Below are positions 37,433-47,081 of a stretch of DNA of 64,000 nucleotides, one piece after another. The position numbers were made by a program, and so were the translations under genes. This stretch comes from Scleromatobacter sp964418745 (GTDB lineage: Bacteria; Pseudomonadota; Gammaproteobacteria; Burkholderiales; Burkholderiaceae_C), in NCBI GenBank assembly GCA_964418745.1, contig CAYQMX010000011.1:62001-126000 (forward strand). The letters are read 5' to 3'. The stretch's first letter is position 1, and the number at the start of each line of letters is the position of its first letter. Under the pieces are notes generated by a model. The model saw only the letters and a program-made list of their open reading frames with translations, was not told the origin of the DNA and made no database searches.

Positions 37433-40400
37433 TCAGTGGCGGACGACGAACGCCACCGCCGTGCGCGCGGGAATCGTGAACGTGCCGCTCGTCGCGTCGT
37501 AGGTGGCCTGGGCCGCCCGGCGGTCGGCCGCGGCGAACGCGGTGTGCACCGGGTGCAGCTGGAAGTCGCGGCCCTGCAGCGGCGGGATCGAGATCGCGTG
37601 CGCGGCCTTGTCGACGTTGACGAAGTACGCCAGCTCCCTGAAGTTCGCGCCCGGGTAGCCGCGGCCGTCGATGTCGCCCACCAGCAGCGTCGGGATCTGC
37701 TGCGACCCGGTGTTGTAGAACTTCAGGCGCGACTTGATGTCGTCGGCGCTGCGCATGCGCAGCAGCGTCGTGCTGCGGCGGATCTTGAGCAGGTCGCGGA
37801 ACTCGTCGCGCGCCCATGCGATCTCGACTGCGGTCGGCTTGATCGCGGGGTTGGCCAGCAGCGGCTGCTGCAGCGGCCAGTTCGACTGGTTCGACGGCGC
37901 GGGCGGCAGGCCGACGCCGAAGTTGTTGTCGGCGTAGCTCCAGTCCAGGCGGTTGAACCAGTCGCCCGAGTCGTAGCTGTTGCCGTCGAGGGACTTGCTG
38001 CGCAGGGTGTCGACCCCGGCGTGGAAGTAGGCGACGCCCTGGCTGAACGCGTTGATCGCGGCGCCCAGCATCTGCACCCGGGCGCGATCCTCGCGCGACG
38101 TCGCGGTGGGCAACTTGTAGGCGTTGTTGTCGAAGATCGTCAGGTTGTCGTGGTTCTCGAAGTAGTTGACGACCTCGGACGGATTCGTGACGTAGCCCGC
38201 GGGCAGGCCCTCGAAGATGATCTGCTCCAGCGGCAGCTGCGCATCCCAGCTGGTGGTCAGCGTGTAGCTGCGGATGGAGCCGGCCAGGCTGGCCTTGATC
38301 ACGTCGCCCAGCCACATCAGGTCGCCGGCGCCGTGGCCGCTGCCCTGGGCGTTGGGGTCGTAGAACAGGCCGTTGACATAGCCCTGGTTCGAGACCAGCG
38401 CGCCGCCGGAGTCGCAGCAGCCACCGCCGCGGATCGCGTCGCGGATGGACGGATTGAAGGTGCCGATGCCGGTGCCGTTCAGGTCGAGCATGTCGGCCTG
38501 CACGAAGCGCGCGCCGTTGGCGACGGCGCCGAAGTTCCAGCCTTCGCCGATCAGCTCGACGTGGTGGCCCACGGCGGCGTCCACCCTGGCCTGCAGTGCG
38601 ACCATCGTGTCGCGCGGCTGCAGTCCCATGATGTCGAAGCGGAACGAGCTCACGTGGTAGTCGCGTGCCCAGGTGACGACCGAATCGGTCATCAGGCGGC
38701 CCATCATCAGGTTCTCGGTGGCCGTGTCGTCGCAGCAGGAGTCGCGCAGCACGCCGCCGTTCGCGTCGAGCCGGTGGTAGTAGCCGGGCACGACCTGGTC
38801 GAGCACCGAGTGCGCGTTCTGGCCGGAGGCGGTGGTGTGGTTGAACACCACGTCCATGCCCACCCGCAGGCCGGCCTGGTTCAGCGACTGCACCATGCGG
38901 CGGAACTCGATCACGCGGGTCGCGCCGTCGGCCACGGAGGTCGCGTAGCTGCCCTCGGGCGCGGTGAAGTGGAACGGGTCGTAGCCCCAGTTGTAGCAGT
39001 CGGTGGCCGCGGTGGCGGCCACCGTGGCCTGCTGCGACGTCGAGTCGGGCGCGCCGCTCGGGCTCGGCGTCGTGCAGCCGGTCTCGGGGATGCTCGAGAT
39101 GTCGAAGGCGGGCATCAGGTGCACGTCGGTCAGGCCGGCCTTGGCGAGGGCGCGCAGGTGGCGCATGCCGTTCGATCGCTCGTCGGTGAACGCCAGGTAC
39201 TTGCCGCGGTGCGCCGCCGGTACGCTGGCGTCGTTGTCGGAGAAGTCGCGCACGTGCAGCTCGTAGATGGCCATGTCGGTGGAGCCGTCGACGGTCGCGG
39301 GCGGGCGCGTCTCGTCCCAGTCGTGCGGCTTCAGGCGATGCGACGACAGGTCGGTGACCTGGCTGCGCACGCCGTCGGCCGACAGGCTCAGCGAGTACGG
39401 GTCGGTGACGACGTTGCGCACCACCCCGACGCCGCGCACGAAGACCTGCACGCCGTAGCTGTAGTACAGGCCGTTCCAGTCGCCGGGCACGGTCAGGCTC
39501 CAGACGCCGCTGGCGGCGTCCAGGCGCATCGGCAGCGCGAGCTGCGCGGCGCTCGTCGCGCCGGCGTAGGTATAGAGCACCACGTTGCGCGCCGTCGGCG
39601 CCCACAGCCGGAAGCTGGTGCGGCCGTGCTCCACCGTCGCGCCGAGCGCGGGCGTCGCGGCGGCGGACGCGTACAGGTCGTCGAGGGCGCCGGCGACCTG
39701 GGCGGTCGTCGCGTTCTGGACGGCGCCGGTCGCGTCTTCCTGCACCAGCACGAGCTGGTTCGTGTGCAGGGACTTCAGCTTCGGCACGTCGGCCGCCTTC
39801 ACGGAGAACACCGCGCCGTTGGCGACGTACTTGAAGCGGGTCGCCGCGGCCGCCGGCACGCCGGCGGTGAACGGGTCGAGCGTGAGGGCGCCGTCCGCGC
39901 CCGCGATGGGCTGGCCCTTCTGCGCGACGATCTGGCCGGTGGCCGACCAGTACAGCTTGACCGGGTTGTCGGCCGCCACGCGCGGCCACTTGACCAGCGA
40001 ACCGGTCAGCCAGACCGCCTTGGCGTCGGTCGTCGAGACCGAGCGCAGGTCGGGCACGCCGGTGTAGACGGTGGCGTCCTGCTCGACCAGCCAGATCTCG
40101 CCGACCTGGTTGGCGATCGCCAGGCCGCCGAAGTCGACATGGATGTTGTTCGGGCGGCCGTCCTTGTCGTTCACGTTGGGCGGCATGCCGTGGATGATGA
40201 ATTCGACCGCCGTCGCGCCGGGATTGGTGCGCGGATTGAGGACCGGGATGTCGAACACGATCTGCCCGTTGCCCGCGGCCTCGTTGGGCATCGCGCTGAA
40301 CGGCACCGGGTTGTTCCAGTCGCCGGTGGTGACGCCGGCCAGGCGCGACAGGTCGATGCCGCTGCCGCCCCACAGGTGCAGTCCCCAGTTCGCGTAGTCG

Positions 40401-40999
40401 CCGCCGAAGCGCAGGTAGTGCACGCGCAGCGTCGCGATGTCGGGCGCGGGCGCCGTGAGCGGGTTGCTCGTGTAGGTGGTCAGGTCGCCCTCGACGCGCC
40501 AGATCTCGTTGGCGCCGGTCACCAGGTCGTAGCTCTGGTCGACGCCGTTGTCGTCCTTGGTGTCGCCGTTGTGGAACAGGTAGCCGACCGTGCCGGAGGA
40601 CGCGGCCAGCGGCACATCGTAGATGGCGCCGAAGTCGTCCGTGCCGCTGGCATTCCAGCCGGCATTCCAGTTCGGGCTCTGCGCCGCGTTCCAGGTGTGG
40701 ATCTGCCAGCCGGCGTAGTCGGCGGCGATGCGATGGTAGTGAACCTTCAGCGACGTCGCCGCCGCGCTGGCGACCTTCGCCTTGCCGCCGGGCGCCGCGA
40801 CGGCAGCCTGGGCGGCGGCGGTCGCGGGCGCGGGCACGGCCTGCAGCACGGTGGTCGAGGTCGTCGAATTGGCGGCCTCCAGCGAGTCGTCGCGGGCAGC
40901 GCCGTCGCCGCCGCCGCACGCCGAGACGATGCAGCCGGCCGCCAATGCCATCACGATCCGGCCCGAATGGCGGATCGCTGTCTCCAGGTTCTTGTACAT
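37433..40999 (-). CDS. pulA: pullulanase-type alpha-1,6-glucosidase, lipoprotein
   Basis: An 1188-residue debranching enzyme that cuts alpha-1,6 bonds of pullulan, starch or glycogen outside the cell. It has a lipoprotein signal (lipobox VSAC), two starch-binding PUD-like modules (LKVHYHRIAADYAGWQ and LRVHYLRFGGDYANWG), an N2 domain, a CBM48-like module and a GH13 catalytic domain with YNWGYDP. The catalytic Asp (FRFDIMG, about 789), Glu (LIGEGWNFG, about 819) and NHDN (about 950) are intact. ATG 40999 is chosen over GTG 41011 because an AGG-rich ribosome site sits just before it. Upstream is an operator-like pair. Confidence 0.95.
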   Translation of the reverse strand: MYKNLETAIRHSGRIVMALAAGCIVSACGGGDGAARDDSLEAANSTTSTTVLQAVPAPATAAAQAAVAAPGGKAKVASAAATSLKVHYHRIAADYAGWQIHTWNAAQSPNWNAGWNASGTDDFGAIYDVPLAASSGTVGYLFHNGDTKDDNGVDQSYDLVTGANEIWRVEGDLTTYTSNPLTAPAPDIATLRVHYLRFGGDYANWGLHLWGGSGIDLSRLAGVTTGDWNNPVPFSAMPNEAAGNGQIVFDIPVLNPRTNPGATAVEFIIHGMPPNVNDKDGRPNNIHVDFGGLAIANQVGEIWLVEQDATVYTGVPDLRSVSTTDAKAVWLTGSLVKWPRVAADNPVKLYWSATGQIVAQKGQPIAGADGALTLDPFTAGVPAAAATRFKYVANGAVFSVKAADVPKLKSLHTNQLVLVQEDATGAVQNATTAQVAGALDDLYASAAATPALGATVEHGRTSFRLWAPTARNVVLYTYAGATSAAQLALPMRLDAASGVWSLTVPGDWNGLYYSYGVQVFVRGVGVVRNVVTDPYSLSLSADGVRSQVTDLSSHRLKPHDWDETRPPATVDGSTDMAIYELHVRDFSDNDASVPAAHRGKYLAFTDERSNGMRHLRALAKAGLTDVHLMPAFDISSIPETGCTTPSPSGAPDSTSQQATVAATAATDCYNWGYDPFHFTAPEGSYATSVADGATRVIEFRRMVQSLNQAGLRVGMDVVFNHTTASGQNAHSVLDQVVPGYYHRLDANGGVLRDSCCDDTATENLMMGRLMTDSVVTWARDYHVSSFRFDIMGLQPRDTMVALQARVDAAVGHHVELIGEGWNFGAVANGARFVQADMLDLNGTGIGTFNPSIRDAIRGGGCCDSGGALVSNQGYVNGLFYDPNAQGSGHGAGDLMWLGDVIKASLAGSIRSYTLTTSWDAQLPLEQIIFEGLPAGYVTNPSEVVNYFENHDNLTIFDNNAYKLPTATSREDRARVQMLGAAINAFSQGVAYFHAGVDTLRSKSLDGNSYDSGDWFNRLDWSYADNNFGVGLPPAPSNQSNWPLQQPLLANPAIKPTAVEIAWARDEFRDLLKIRRSTTLLRMRSADDIKSRLKFYNTGSQQIPTLLVGDIDGRGYPGANFRELAYFVNVDKAAHAISIPPLQGRDFQLHPVHTAFAAADRRAAQATYDATSGTFTIPARTAVAFVVRH

Positions 41000-41077
41000 G
41001 TTCTGCCTCACGCCCTGGGAAGCCGCAACGGGAACGTGCGAGGACTTCCGTGGTGTCGGGCGATGCTAGTGAAGCAA

Positions 41078-41139
41078 AACTACATTACCAAGAGCGTATT
41101 TTCCCTGAGCATGTCTTGTAACTACATTGCTGTGTAGTT
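41078..41139. promoter_or_regulatory. repeated operator elements upstream of pulA
   Basis: The AT-rich promoter region contains an inverted repeat AACTACA-N6-TGTAGTT (41120-41139) and a second copy of one arm, AACTACATTA (41078-41087). On the minus strand a possible -35 (TTGGTA) and -10 (TAGCAT), 17 nt apart, overlap this second arm. A LacI-type or similar regulator binding both sites could repress or activate pulA in response to maltodextrins (inference). No such regulator gene is within the window. Confidence 0.5.
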
Positions 41140-41176
41140 GATCGCGCGCGGCCGCGGCCGGGCCGGCCGACGGGAC

Positions 41177-41968
41177 TCAGCCCGGCTGCCGCAGCGCCCC
41201 GGCGGGCAGCCAGCCGAGGCCCGCCTCGGTGCGGCCCGCAGGCCTGTATTCGCAGCCGATCCAGCCGTCGTAGCCGAGGCGATCCAGCGCGTCGAACAGG
41301 AACTCGAAACGGATCTCGCCGGTGCCCGGCTCGTGGCGTCCGGGGTTGTCGGCCACCTGCACGTGGGCGATGCGCGGCAGGTACTTCGCCAGCGTCGCGG
41401 CGAGCTCGCCCTCCATGCGCTGCGCGTGGTACAGGTCGTACTGGACGAACACGTTGGGCTCGCCCACTTCGTCGAGCAGGGCCACCGCCTGCTGCGTGCG
41501 GTGGACCACGAAGCCGGGCATGTCGAAGGTGTTGACCGGCTCGACCAGCAGGCGCAGGCCCTCGGCGGCCAGCGCGCGCGCCGCGAAGCGCAGGTTGTCG
41601 ACCAGCGTGCGCTGCAGCGTCGCGTCGTCCATCCCGGCCGGCGCGAGGCCGGCCAGGCAGTTCAGCTGCGGCACGCCCAGCGCGTGCGCCCAGGCGATCG
41701 CGCGCGCCACGCCCGTGCGGAATTCGGCCACGCGCGCCGGCAGGCAGGCCAGGCCGCGATCGCCGGCGGCCCAGTCGCCGGCGGGCAGGTTGTGCAGCAC
41801 CATGGCCAGGCCGGCCTCGTCGAGCCGCGCGCGGATCTCGGCGGCCGGCGCCTCGTAGGGGAACTGGCATTCGACGGCCGCGAATCCGGCGCGCGCGGCG
41901 AGCGCGAAGCGGTCGAGGAACGGCGCCTCGGTGAACAGCATCGACAGGTTGGCGGCGAATCTCGGCAT
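41177..41968 (-). CDS. hyi: hydroxypyruvate isomerase-like TIM-barrel isomerase
   Basis: A 263-residue xylose-isomerase-like TIM barrel. The opening MPRFAANLSMLFTE, VEPVNTFDMPGF (metal-binding Glu) and VQYDLYHAQRMEG, HVQVADNPGRHEPGTGEI segments are characteristic of hydroxypyruvate isomerase (Hyi/OtnI), which links hydroxypyruvate and tartronate semialdehyde. Start chosen at ATG 41968; a second ATG three codons earlier is less typical. No glyoxylate carboligase or tartronate reductase genes lie nearby. This could be the link between allantoin-derived glyoxylate and central metabolism. Confidence 0.85.
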   Translation of the reverse strand: MPRFAANLSMLFTEAPFLDRFALAARAGFAAVECQFPYEAPAAEIRARLDEAGLAMVLHNLPAGDWAAGDRGLACLPARVAEFRTGVARAIAWAHALGVPQLNCLAGLAPAGMDDATLQRTLVDNLRFAARALAAEGLRLLVEPVNTFDMPGFVVHRTQQAVALLDEVGEPNVFVQYDLYHAQRMEGELAATLAKYLPRIAHVQVADNPGRHEPGTGEIRFEFLFDALDRLGYDGWIGCEYRPAGRTEAGLGWLPAGALRQPG

Positions 41969-42106
41969 GGCCCGCATTCTCGCCCCCGGCCCCGCCGCGC
42001 GTGCGGTTTTGCCCGAATCCGCGCGGGTCGGGTCGCTCGCCAGCTGGACGGAAACCCAGGGGGCCTAGAATCGCGGCCCTTCGCCTCCCTTTTCCCCGGC
42101 CCGCAC

Positions 42107-43129
42107 ATGTTCAAGAACGTCATCGTCTATCGCATCGATCAATGGGAACAGCCGCCGATGGCGGAGCTGGAAGGCCGGCTGGACGCGGCGCGCTTCGTCG
42201 AGTGCGGTGCCTCGCAGCCCGAGTCCTTCGGCTGGATCGAGCCGCGCGGCGAGAAGCACGGGCCGCTGGTGGAGAACGTGGGCGGGCAGTGGATCCTGAA
42301 GCTGTGCTTCGAGACCAAGGCCGTGCCCGGCGGCGCGATCAAGACGCAGCTGGAGGCGCGCCTGGACAAGATCGAGCAGGAGACCGGCCGCCGTCCCAAG
42401 GGCAAGCACGCCAGGGAAATCAAGGAAGAGATCGTGCACGAGCTGCTGCCGCGCGCGTTCCCCAAGCGTGGCAGCACGCCGATCTGGATCGACCTGGAAG
42501 CCCGGCTCGTCATCATCGGCGCCGGCAGCGCCAAGAAGGCCGACAAGATCGTCACGCTGCTCACCGAGCTGCTGGCGGGCGGCATCCGCCTGGACCTGGT
42601 GCAGACGAAGCTGTCCGCGTCCACTGCGATGGCCGAGTGGCTGTCGGCCAAGGAGGCCCCCGCGGGCTTCACGATCGACCGCGAGTGCGAGCTCAAGCAG
42701 CCCGACAGCGAGAAGGCGCTGGTGCGCTACGCGCGCCACACGCTCGACATCGACGAGGTGGGCGAGCACATCAAGCAGGGCAAGCTGCCCACGCAGCTCG
42801 CGCTCACCTGGGACAGCCGCGTGTCGTTCGTGCTCACCGAGCAGTTCGCCATCAAGAAGATCAAGCTGCTCGACGTCGTGCTCGAAGGCAAGGAGGCTTC
42901 TGGCAAGGGCGACAACGGCTTCGACGCCGACGTGGCCATCACCACCGGCGAGCTCGGCCGGCTGATCCCCGACCTGGTGGAGGCGCTGGGCGGCCCGCTC
43001 AAGCTGGGCGAGGCCGGCACATCCACCACCGACAAGGTGATCGCCGCGCTGACCGGGCAGACGGCCGCGATGGCGGCGCCGTCGCTGTACGCGCCGGCCA
43101 ACGCCGAAGACGCCTCGGCGCCGTTCTGA
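42107..43129 (+). CDS. rdgC: recombination-associated protein RdgC
   Basis: A 340-residue DNA-binding ring-forming protein that modulates RecA and replication restart. The start MFKNVIVYRI, the FVECGASQPESFGWIEP motif and the central KIEQETGRRPKGKHAREIKEEI segment are typical, and the length is slightly above the common 300. The ATG 42107 fits the conserved N terminus. It is a widespread gamma- and betaproteobacterial gene and is not linked by function to its neighbours. Confidence 0.95.
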   Translation: MFKNVIVYRIDQWEQPPMAELEGRLDAARFVECGASQPESFGWIEPRGEKHGPLVENVGGQWILKLCFETKAVPGGAIKTQLEARLDKIEQETGRRPKGKHAREIKEEIVHELLPRAFPKRGSTPIWIDLEARLVIIGAGSAKKADKIVTLLTELLAGGIRLDLVQTKLSASTAMAEWLSAKEAPAGFTIDRECELKQPDSEKALVRYARHTLDIDEVGEHIKQGKLPTQLALTWDSRVSFVLTEQFAIKKIKLLDVVLEGKEASGKGDNGFDADVAITTGELGRLIPDLVEALGGPLKLGEAGTSTTDKVIAALTGQTAAMAAPSLYAPANAEDASAPF

Positions 43130-43151
43130 TCCTTCGCGGGAGGAGCCGTCG

Positions 43152-44117
43152 ATGGCAGTGACGACGACCTCGCCGGCCTGCGCCGCGGCCCTGCTGGTCG
43201 GGGTCGCCGGCGCGTGCTGCACCCCGGTCCGGGCGCAGGACGAAGCCGCCATGTCGGCGCCCGCCCGCGAGGCCGCGAAGGAGCCGCTGCCCGCCGGCGA
43301 GACGGTGGCCATCCCGATGCGGGGCGCCGGCCTGTTCGGCCGCGACCTGGCGATGGTGTCGCAGGTGTACCGGCCGCCCGGCCCCGGCCCGTTCCCGGTG
43401 GTGGTGTTCTCGCACGGGCGCGCCCCGGACGCGATCGACCGCGCCCGCCTGAAGGTGGGCATCAGCAACGCCCAGCTGCGCTACTGGCTGGCGCGCGGCG
43501 ACGCCGTGGTCGCGCCGATCCGCCCCGGCTACGGCGCCACCGGCGGCGCCGACCCCGAGAGCAACGGCGCGCACTTCAACGCCTTCGGCACGTGCACCAG
43601 CGTGCCCGACTACCGCGCCTCGGCGGCCGCCGAGCGCCGCACGGTCGAGGCCACGCTGGCGTGGCTGCAGGCCCAGCCGTGGGCGGACGGCCGGCATGTG
43701 CTGCTGGCCGGGCAGTCGGCCGGCGGCCTGGCCACCGTGGCGGCCGCGGCGGCCAACCCGGCCGGGGTCGCCGGCTATGTCAACTTCGCCGGCGGCAACG
43801 GCGGCAACCCCACGCTGGCGCCCGGCCGCAGCTGCGACCCGGACCAGCTCACCCGCCTGTACGGCGAATTCGGCGCCACCGCGCGCCTGCCCGGCCTGTG
43901 GGTCTACGCCCGGAACGACCAGTACTTCGGCCCCGACGCACCGGTGGCGTGGCACGCCGCGTTCGCCCGGGGCGGCAGCCCGACCACCTTCTTCCACGCG
44001 CCCCCCGTGGCCGACGGCGACGGCCACGGCCTGTCGCGCCACGCGGCGCGGCTGTGGGCGCCGCAGCTCGACGCCTTCCTGGCCACCCTCGCGTTCGACG
44101 CGCCGCCGTCGCGCTGA
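43152..44117 (+). CDS. secreted alpha/beta hydrolase
   Basis: A 321-residue exported alpha/beta hydrolase. The signal peptide ends near VRAQD. Motifs are VVFSHG (oxyanion), a classical Ser nucleophile in AGQSAGG (about 197-203), and a His in DGDGHGLSRH. The overall look is of the dienelactone-hydrolase-like or secreted lipase/esterase group (BAAT/PGAP-like hydrolases). Substrate not predictable. It follows rdgC by 22 nt on the same strand. Confidence 0.8.
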   Translation: MAVTTTSPACAAALLVGVAGACCTPVRAQDEAAMSAPAREAAKEPLPAGETVAIPMRGAGLFGRDLAMVSQVYRPPGPGPFPVVVFSHGRAPDAIDRARLKVGISNAQLRYWLARGDAVVAPIRPGYGATGGADPESNGAHFNAFGTCTSVPDYRASAAAERRTVEATLAWLQAQPWADGRHVLLAGQSAGGLATVAAAAANPAGVAGYVNFAGGNGGNPTLAPGRSCDPDQLTRLYGEFGATARLPGLWVYARNDQYFGPDAPVAWHAAFARGGSPTTFFHAPPVADGDGHGLSRHAARLWAPQLDAFLATLAFDAPPSR

Positions 44118-44235
44118 CCGGCCGTCCACGGCGCGGGCGCGGCGGATGCCCCGTCGCCAGCCTGCGCGGCGCCGAGTCGATAGACTGGCGCGCAGCCCGC
44201 GACGCTCCGCGTCGCCTCGAACCCCGGAAATCGCC

Positions 44236-45399
44236 ATGTCCGACAGCCCCATCCTCCAGATCCAGGAACTCGGCTTCCCTTGGGAGACGGCCGACCCGTT
44301 CCTGTTCTGCGTCCACCACGACGACGCCTACCCGAAGGGCAACGGCCGCTTCGGCCCCGACGCCTCGCTGGCCGGGCGCGCCATCGGCCAGGACTTCGGC
44401 CGCAAGGACGGCTGGAGCATGTACCACGGCGAGCGCGTGCCGGGCTTCCCCTCGCACCCGCACCGCGGCTTCGAGACGGTGACCATCGTGCGCAAAGGCC
44501 TCACCGACCATTCCGATTCGCTGGGCGCCGCGGCGCGCTTCGGCGGCGGCGACGTGCAGTGGCTCACCGCCGGCAAGGGCATCGTGCATTCGGAGATGTT
44601 CCCGCTGCTCGACACCGAGCAGCCCAACCCGCTGGAGCTGTTCCAGATCTGGCTGAACCTGCCGGCGCGCAGCAAGATGGCCGAGCCGCACTTCACGATG
44701 TTCTGGGCCGAGGACATCCCGCACCGCTTCTTCGCGGGCGCCGACGGCGCCGTCACCGAGGTGGCGGTCATCGCCGGCCGGCTGGCCGACCCGTCCGCGG
44801 ACACCGCCGACCCGTTGCCGCCGCCGCCCGATTCCTGGGCCGCGCAGGCCGACGCCGACGTGGCGATCTGGACGCTGCGCCTGGCGCCCGGTGCGCGCTG
44901 GACCGTGCCGCCGGCGCTCGACGCACGCAGTCGGCGCCGGCTCTACTTCTTCGCGGGCGCCCGCGCCGACGTCGCCGGCCAGGCAATCGCGCGGCACGTC
45001 GCGATCGAGTTGCGCGCGGACGCCGCGGTGTCGCTCGCCAACCCCGGCAGCGACGTCGTCGAGTTCCTGCTGCTGCAGGGCCGCCCGATCGGCGAGCCGG
45101 TGGCGCAATACGGCCCGTTCGTGATGAACACCGAGGCCGAGCTGCGCCAGGCCTTCGACGACTACCGCCGCACCGAATTCGGCGGCTGGCCCTGGCCCGA
45201 CCCCGCGCCGGTGCACGGGGGCGAGCGCGTGCGCTTCGCGCGCCATGCGGACGGGCGCGTGGAGACGCTGGCCGCATCGCACGACGCGCGCAGCGTGATG
45301 GCCAACGTCACGCCGGGCGACTTGGCGACGGCGGCCGATGGCGACGCCGCTGCGGCCAGCGCGGTGCTGGAGGAGAACAGCGCGCGCGGCGTGCAGTGA
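44236..45399 (+). CDS. pirin-family bicupin protein
   Basis: A 387-residue pirin-type protein. The N-terminal cupin carries the metal-site residues in PSHPHRGFETVT and KGIVHSEMF, and the FQIWLNLPA segment is typical. A second cupin domain follows, with GRPIGEPVAQYGPFVMNT. It is longer than usual pirins (about 290), due to a C-terminal extension of about 70 residues. Family members act as quercetin dioxygenase-like metal proteins or regulators. Which one is unclear here. ATG 44236. Confidence 0.88.
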   Translation: MSDSPILQIQELGFPWETADPFLFCVHHDDAYPKGNGRFGPDASLAGRAIGQDFGRKDGWSMYHGERVPGFPSHPHRGFETVTIVRKGLTDHSDSLGAAARFGGGDVQWLTAGKGIVHSEMFPLLDTEQPNPLELFQIWLNLPARSKMAEPHFTMFWAEDIPHRFFAGADGAVTEVAVIAGRLADPSADTADPLPPPPDSWAAQADADVAIWTLRLAPGARWTVPPALDARSRRRLYFFAGARADVAGQAIARHVAIELRADAAVSLANPGSDVVEFLLLQGRPIGEPVAQYGPFVMNTEAELRQAFDDYRRTEFGGWPWPDPAPVHGGERVRFARHADGRVETLAASHDARSVMANVTPGDLATAADGDAAAASAVLEENSARGVQ

Positions 45400-45433
45400 C
45401 GGCGCGCCGCCGCGCCCGGGCGCGGCGGTCCGT

Positions 45434-46033
45434 TCAGGCGCCGAAGCTCAGCGCGTTCATCGGCAGCGCCTTGCCCAGCGCGCCCGCCAGCGCCGTCCAG
45501 TGCATCGTCTCGTCGGCGGCCAGGCGTGCCGCCACCTTGGCGAGCGCGCTGTCGGTGAAGGCGGGAATGACGCCGATGTAGGCATTGGCGGCGCCCATCT
45601 CGAGACGGGCCGCGGCCTCCAGCACGTCGGCCTGCGACCTCAGCGTGTCGGCCTTGATGGCCCGCGCGACTTCGGCGCTGGTGCGCTCGGCCACGGGCGT
45701 GCCGCCCAGTTGGCGGATCGTGGCGACGAGCGCGTCGCGATGCGCCTTGTGGTGCGACTGGAACAGCACGGCCACGTCCAGCACGCCCTTGGAGAGCAGG
45801 CCGCTCTCGGCGCCGAGCTGGTAGGCGCCGATGGCTTCGTGCTCGAGGCCCAGCGCCACGTTGAGGATGCCCACGTCCTTGGCGGGGTCCATGCTGCTGG
45901 CGCGCGCCAGGCCCGGGCTGCCGCCCAGCATCGCGATGACGCCGGCCGACAGGGTCAGGGCACCGGTGCCGGCGAAGCGGCGACGCGGCATGTTCAGGAT
46001 GTCGGCGGGGGCGCGGAGGTCTTTGGAAGTCAT
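45434..46033 (-). CDS. ferritin-like domain protein with Tat-like leader
   Basis: A 199-residue exported helical protein. The leader holds MPRRRFAGTGALTLSAG, a twin-arginine-like signal. The four-helix bundle has Glu/His pairs (LEHEAIGAYQLG, FQSHHKAHRDAL, ADETMHW) suited to a di-iron site. The family resembles DUF4439/ferritin-like 'dps-ish' proteins found in soil proteobacteria, perhaps for metal or oxidative stress. It is divergent from a cytochrome c gene across 250 nt. Function unproven. Confidence 0.75.
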   Translation of the reverse strand: MTSKDLRAPADILNMPRRRFAGTGALTLSAGVIAMLGGSPGLARASSMDPAKDVGILNVALGLEHEAIGAYQLGAESGLLSKGVLDVAVLFQSHHKAHRDALVATIRQLGGTPVAERTSAEVARAIKADTLRSQADVLEAAARLEMGAANAYIGVIPAFTDSALAKVAARLAADETMHWTALAGALGKALPMNALSFGA

Positions 46034-46283
46034 GTCGTCAATCCTCGGGTTCTGGGATGAAGGTGGATCCGCGCCGCGGCGGGGCGCGGTTCGGGGGTGG
46101 CGAGCGCGGGCTGCCGTGGCGTGGCGGGCGCGTTCCCCTGTCGATACGGCGCGGTGGGCGGATCGGACGCACGCGGCGGCGGTATCCCGGCGACGCGCGC
46201 GGTCTTGGATCCGAAACGTCACGGGGCGCGTATGGAGCGCACACATCCCGTGTTCCCACGATCCTTCGCAAAGAAAGTCCTGC

Positions 46284-46670
46284 ATGCATCCCTTCATGCC
46301 GCGCGGCCCGTCCGCCGCCGTCCTCCTTGCCCTGACCTTCGTGGCCGCGACCGCCGGCGCGGCGCCGGCCGGCGACGTCGAGCGCGGCCGCGACCAGTAC
46401 GAGGCGCGTTGCACCGGCTGCCACTCGGTCGACGAGAACCGCGTCGGCCCGGCCCACCGCGGCGTCTTCGGCCGCCGCGCCGGCCAGGCCCCGGGCTTCG
46501 CCTACTCCGCCGCGGTGCGGGAGTCGGGCGTCGTCTGGACCGAGGCGACGCTGGATCGCTGGCTCGCCGATCCGCAGGCGTTCATCCCTGGCCAGGCGAT
46601 GTACTTCCACGTCGACGACCCGCGCGATCGGCGCGATCTCATCGCCTACCTGGCCACGCTCGCGCCGTGA
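46284..46670 (+). CDS. class I cytochrome c (cytochrome c2-like)
   Basis: A 128-residue periplasmic cytochrome c with a signal peptide ending near AGA-APA. The heme site is CTGCH in RCTGCHSVDENRVGPAHRGVFG, and the axial Met is in IPGQAMYFHVDD. The VGPAHRGVFGR segment is close to the c2/class I type (normally VGP-L-G-V-GR). The expected Met-rich KM motif is replaced by QAMYF. It is convergent with the response-regulator gene with no gap: the two stop codons are adjacent. Confidence 0.85.
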   Translation: MHPFMPRGPSAAVLLALTFVAATAGAAPAGDVERGRDQYEARCTGCHSVDENRVGPAHRGVFGRRAGQAPGFAYSAAVRESGVVWTEATLDRWLADPQAFIPGQAMYFHVDDPRDRRDLIAYLATLAP

Positions 46671-47081
46671 TCAGTGGCGGCCGGGCGACGCGCCGCCGAC
46701 GATCAGCGCGCGCGCCGACGAGACGGTCAGCGGCTTGGTGAGGTAGCTGCTGATCTCGCTCATCGCGGTCGCGCGGGCATGGTCCTGCGGCGACGACGAC
46801 GAGGTGAGCATCACCACGATCAGCGCGGGGTGGCGCCGCAGCAGCGGCGCGGCCGCGGCGGCGAACTCGAAGCCGTCCATGCCCGGCATGTTGATGTCCA
46901 GCAGGATCAGGCAGGGCGGCAGCACGCTGGCGCGGCCCAGCTGGCCGAGCGCGGATTCGCCGGTCTCGTGGATCCAGAGCTCGCCCTCGAAGCCGGCGGC
47001 GCGCAGGATGAGCTCGTGGTAGACGTTGTCCGCCTCGTTGTCGTCCACCAGCATGATGCGTTCGATGTGGGCCATGCTCAT
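46671..47081 (-). CDS. single-domain response regulator
   Basis: A 136-residue stand-alone receiver with the complete active site: DD pair in LVDDNEAD (13-14), phosphoacceptor Asp62 in LLDINMPGMDG, Thr in VMLTSSS and Lys115 in YLTKPLT. The insertion NEADNVYHELILRAAGF is typical of Rcp1-type regulators, which signal via partner proteins. ATG 47081 overlaps the kinase stop (ATGA), with an AGGAGC ribosome site, so kinase and regulator form a dedicated pair. Confidence 0.9.
   Translation of the reverse strand: MSMAHIERIMLVDDNEADNVYHELILRAAGFEGELWIHETGESALGQLGRASVLPPCLILLDINMPGMDGFEFAAAAAPLLRRHPALIVVMLTSSSSPQDHARATAMSEISSYLTKPLTVSSARALIVGGASPGRH

Noticed and set aside
37436..41137. A 1233-codon plus-strand frame opposite pulA
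   Set aside because: The minus strand encodes a full-length pullulanase with all catalytic motifs. The plus frame shows only Val/Arg/Asp-rich strings.
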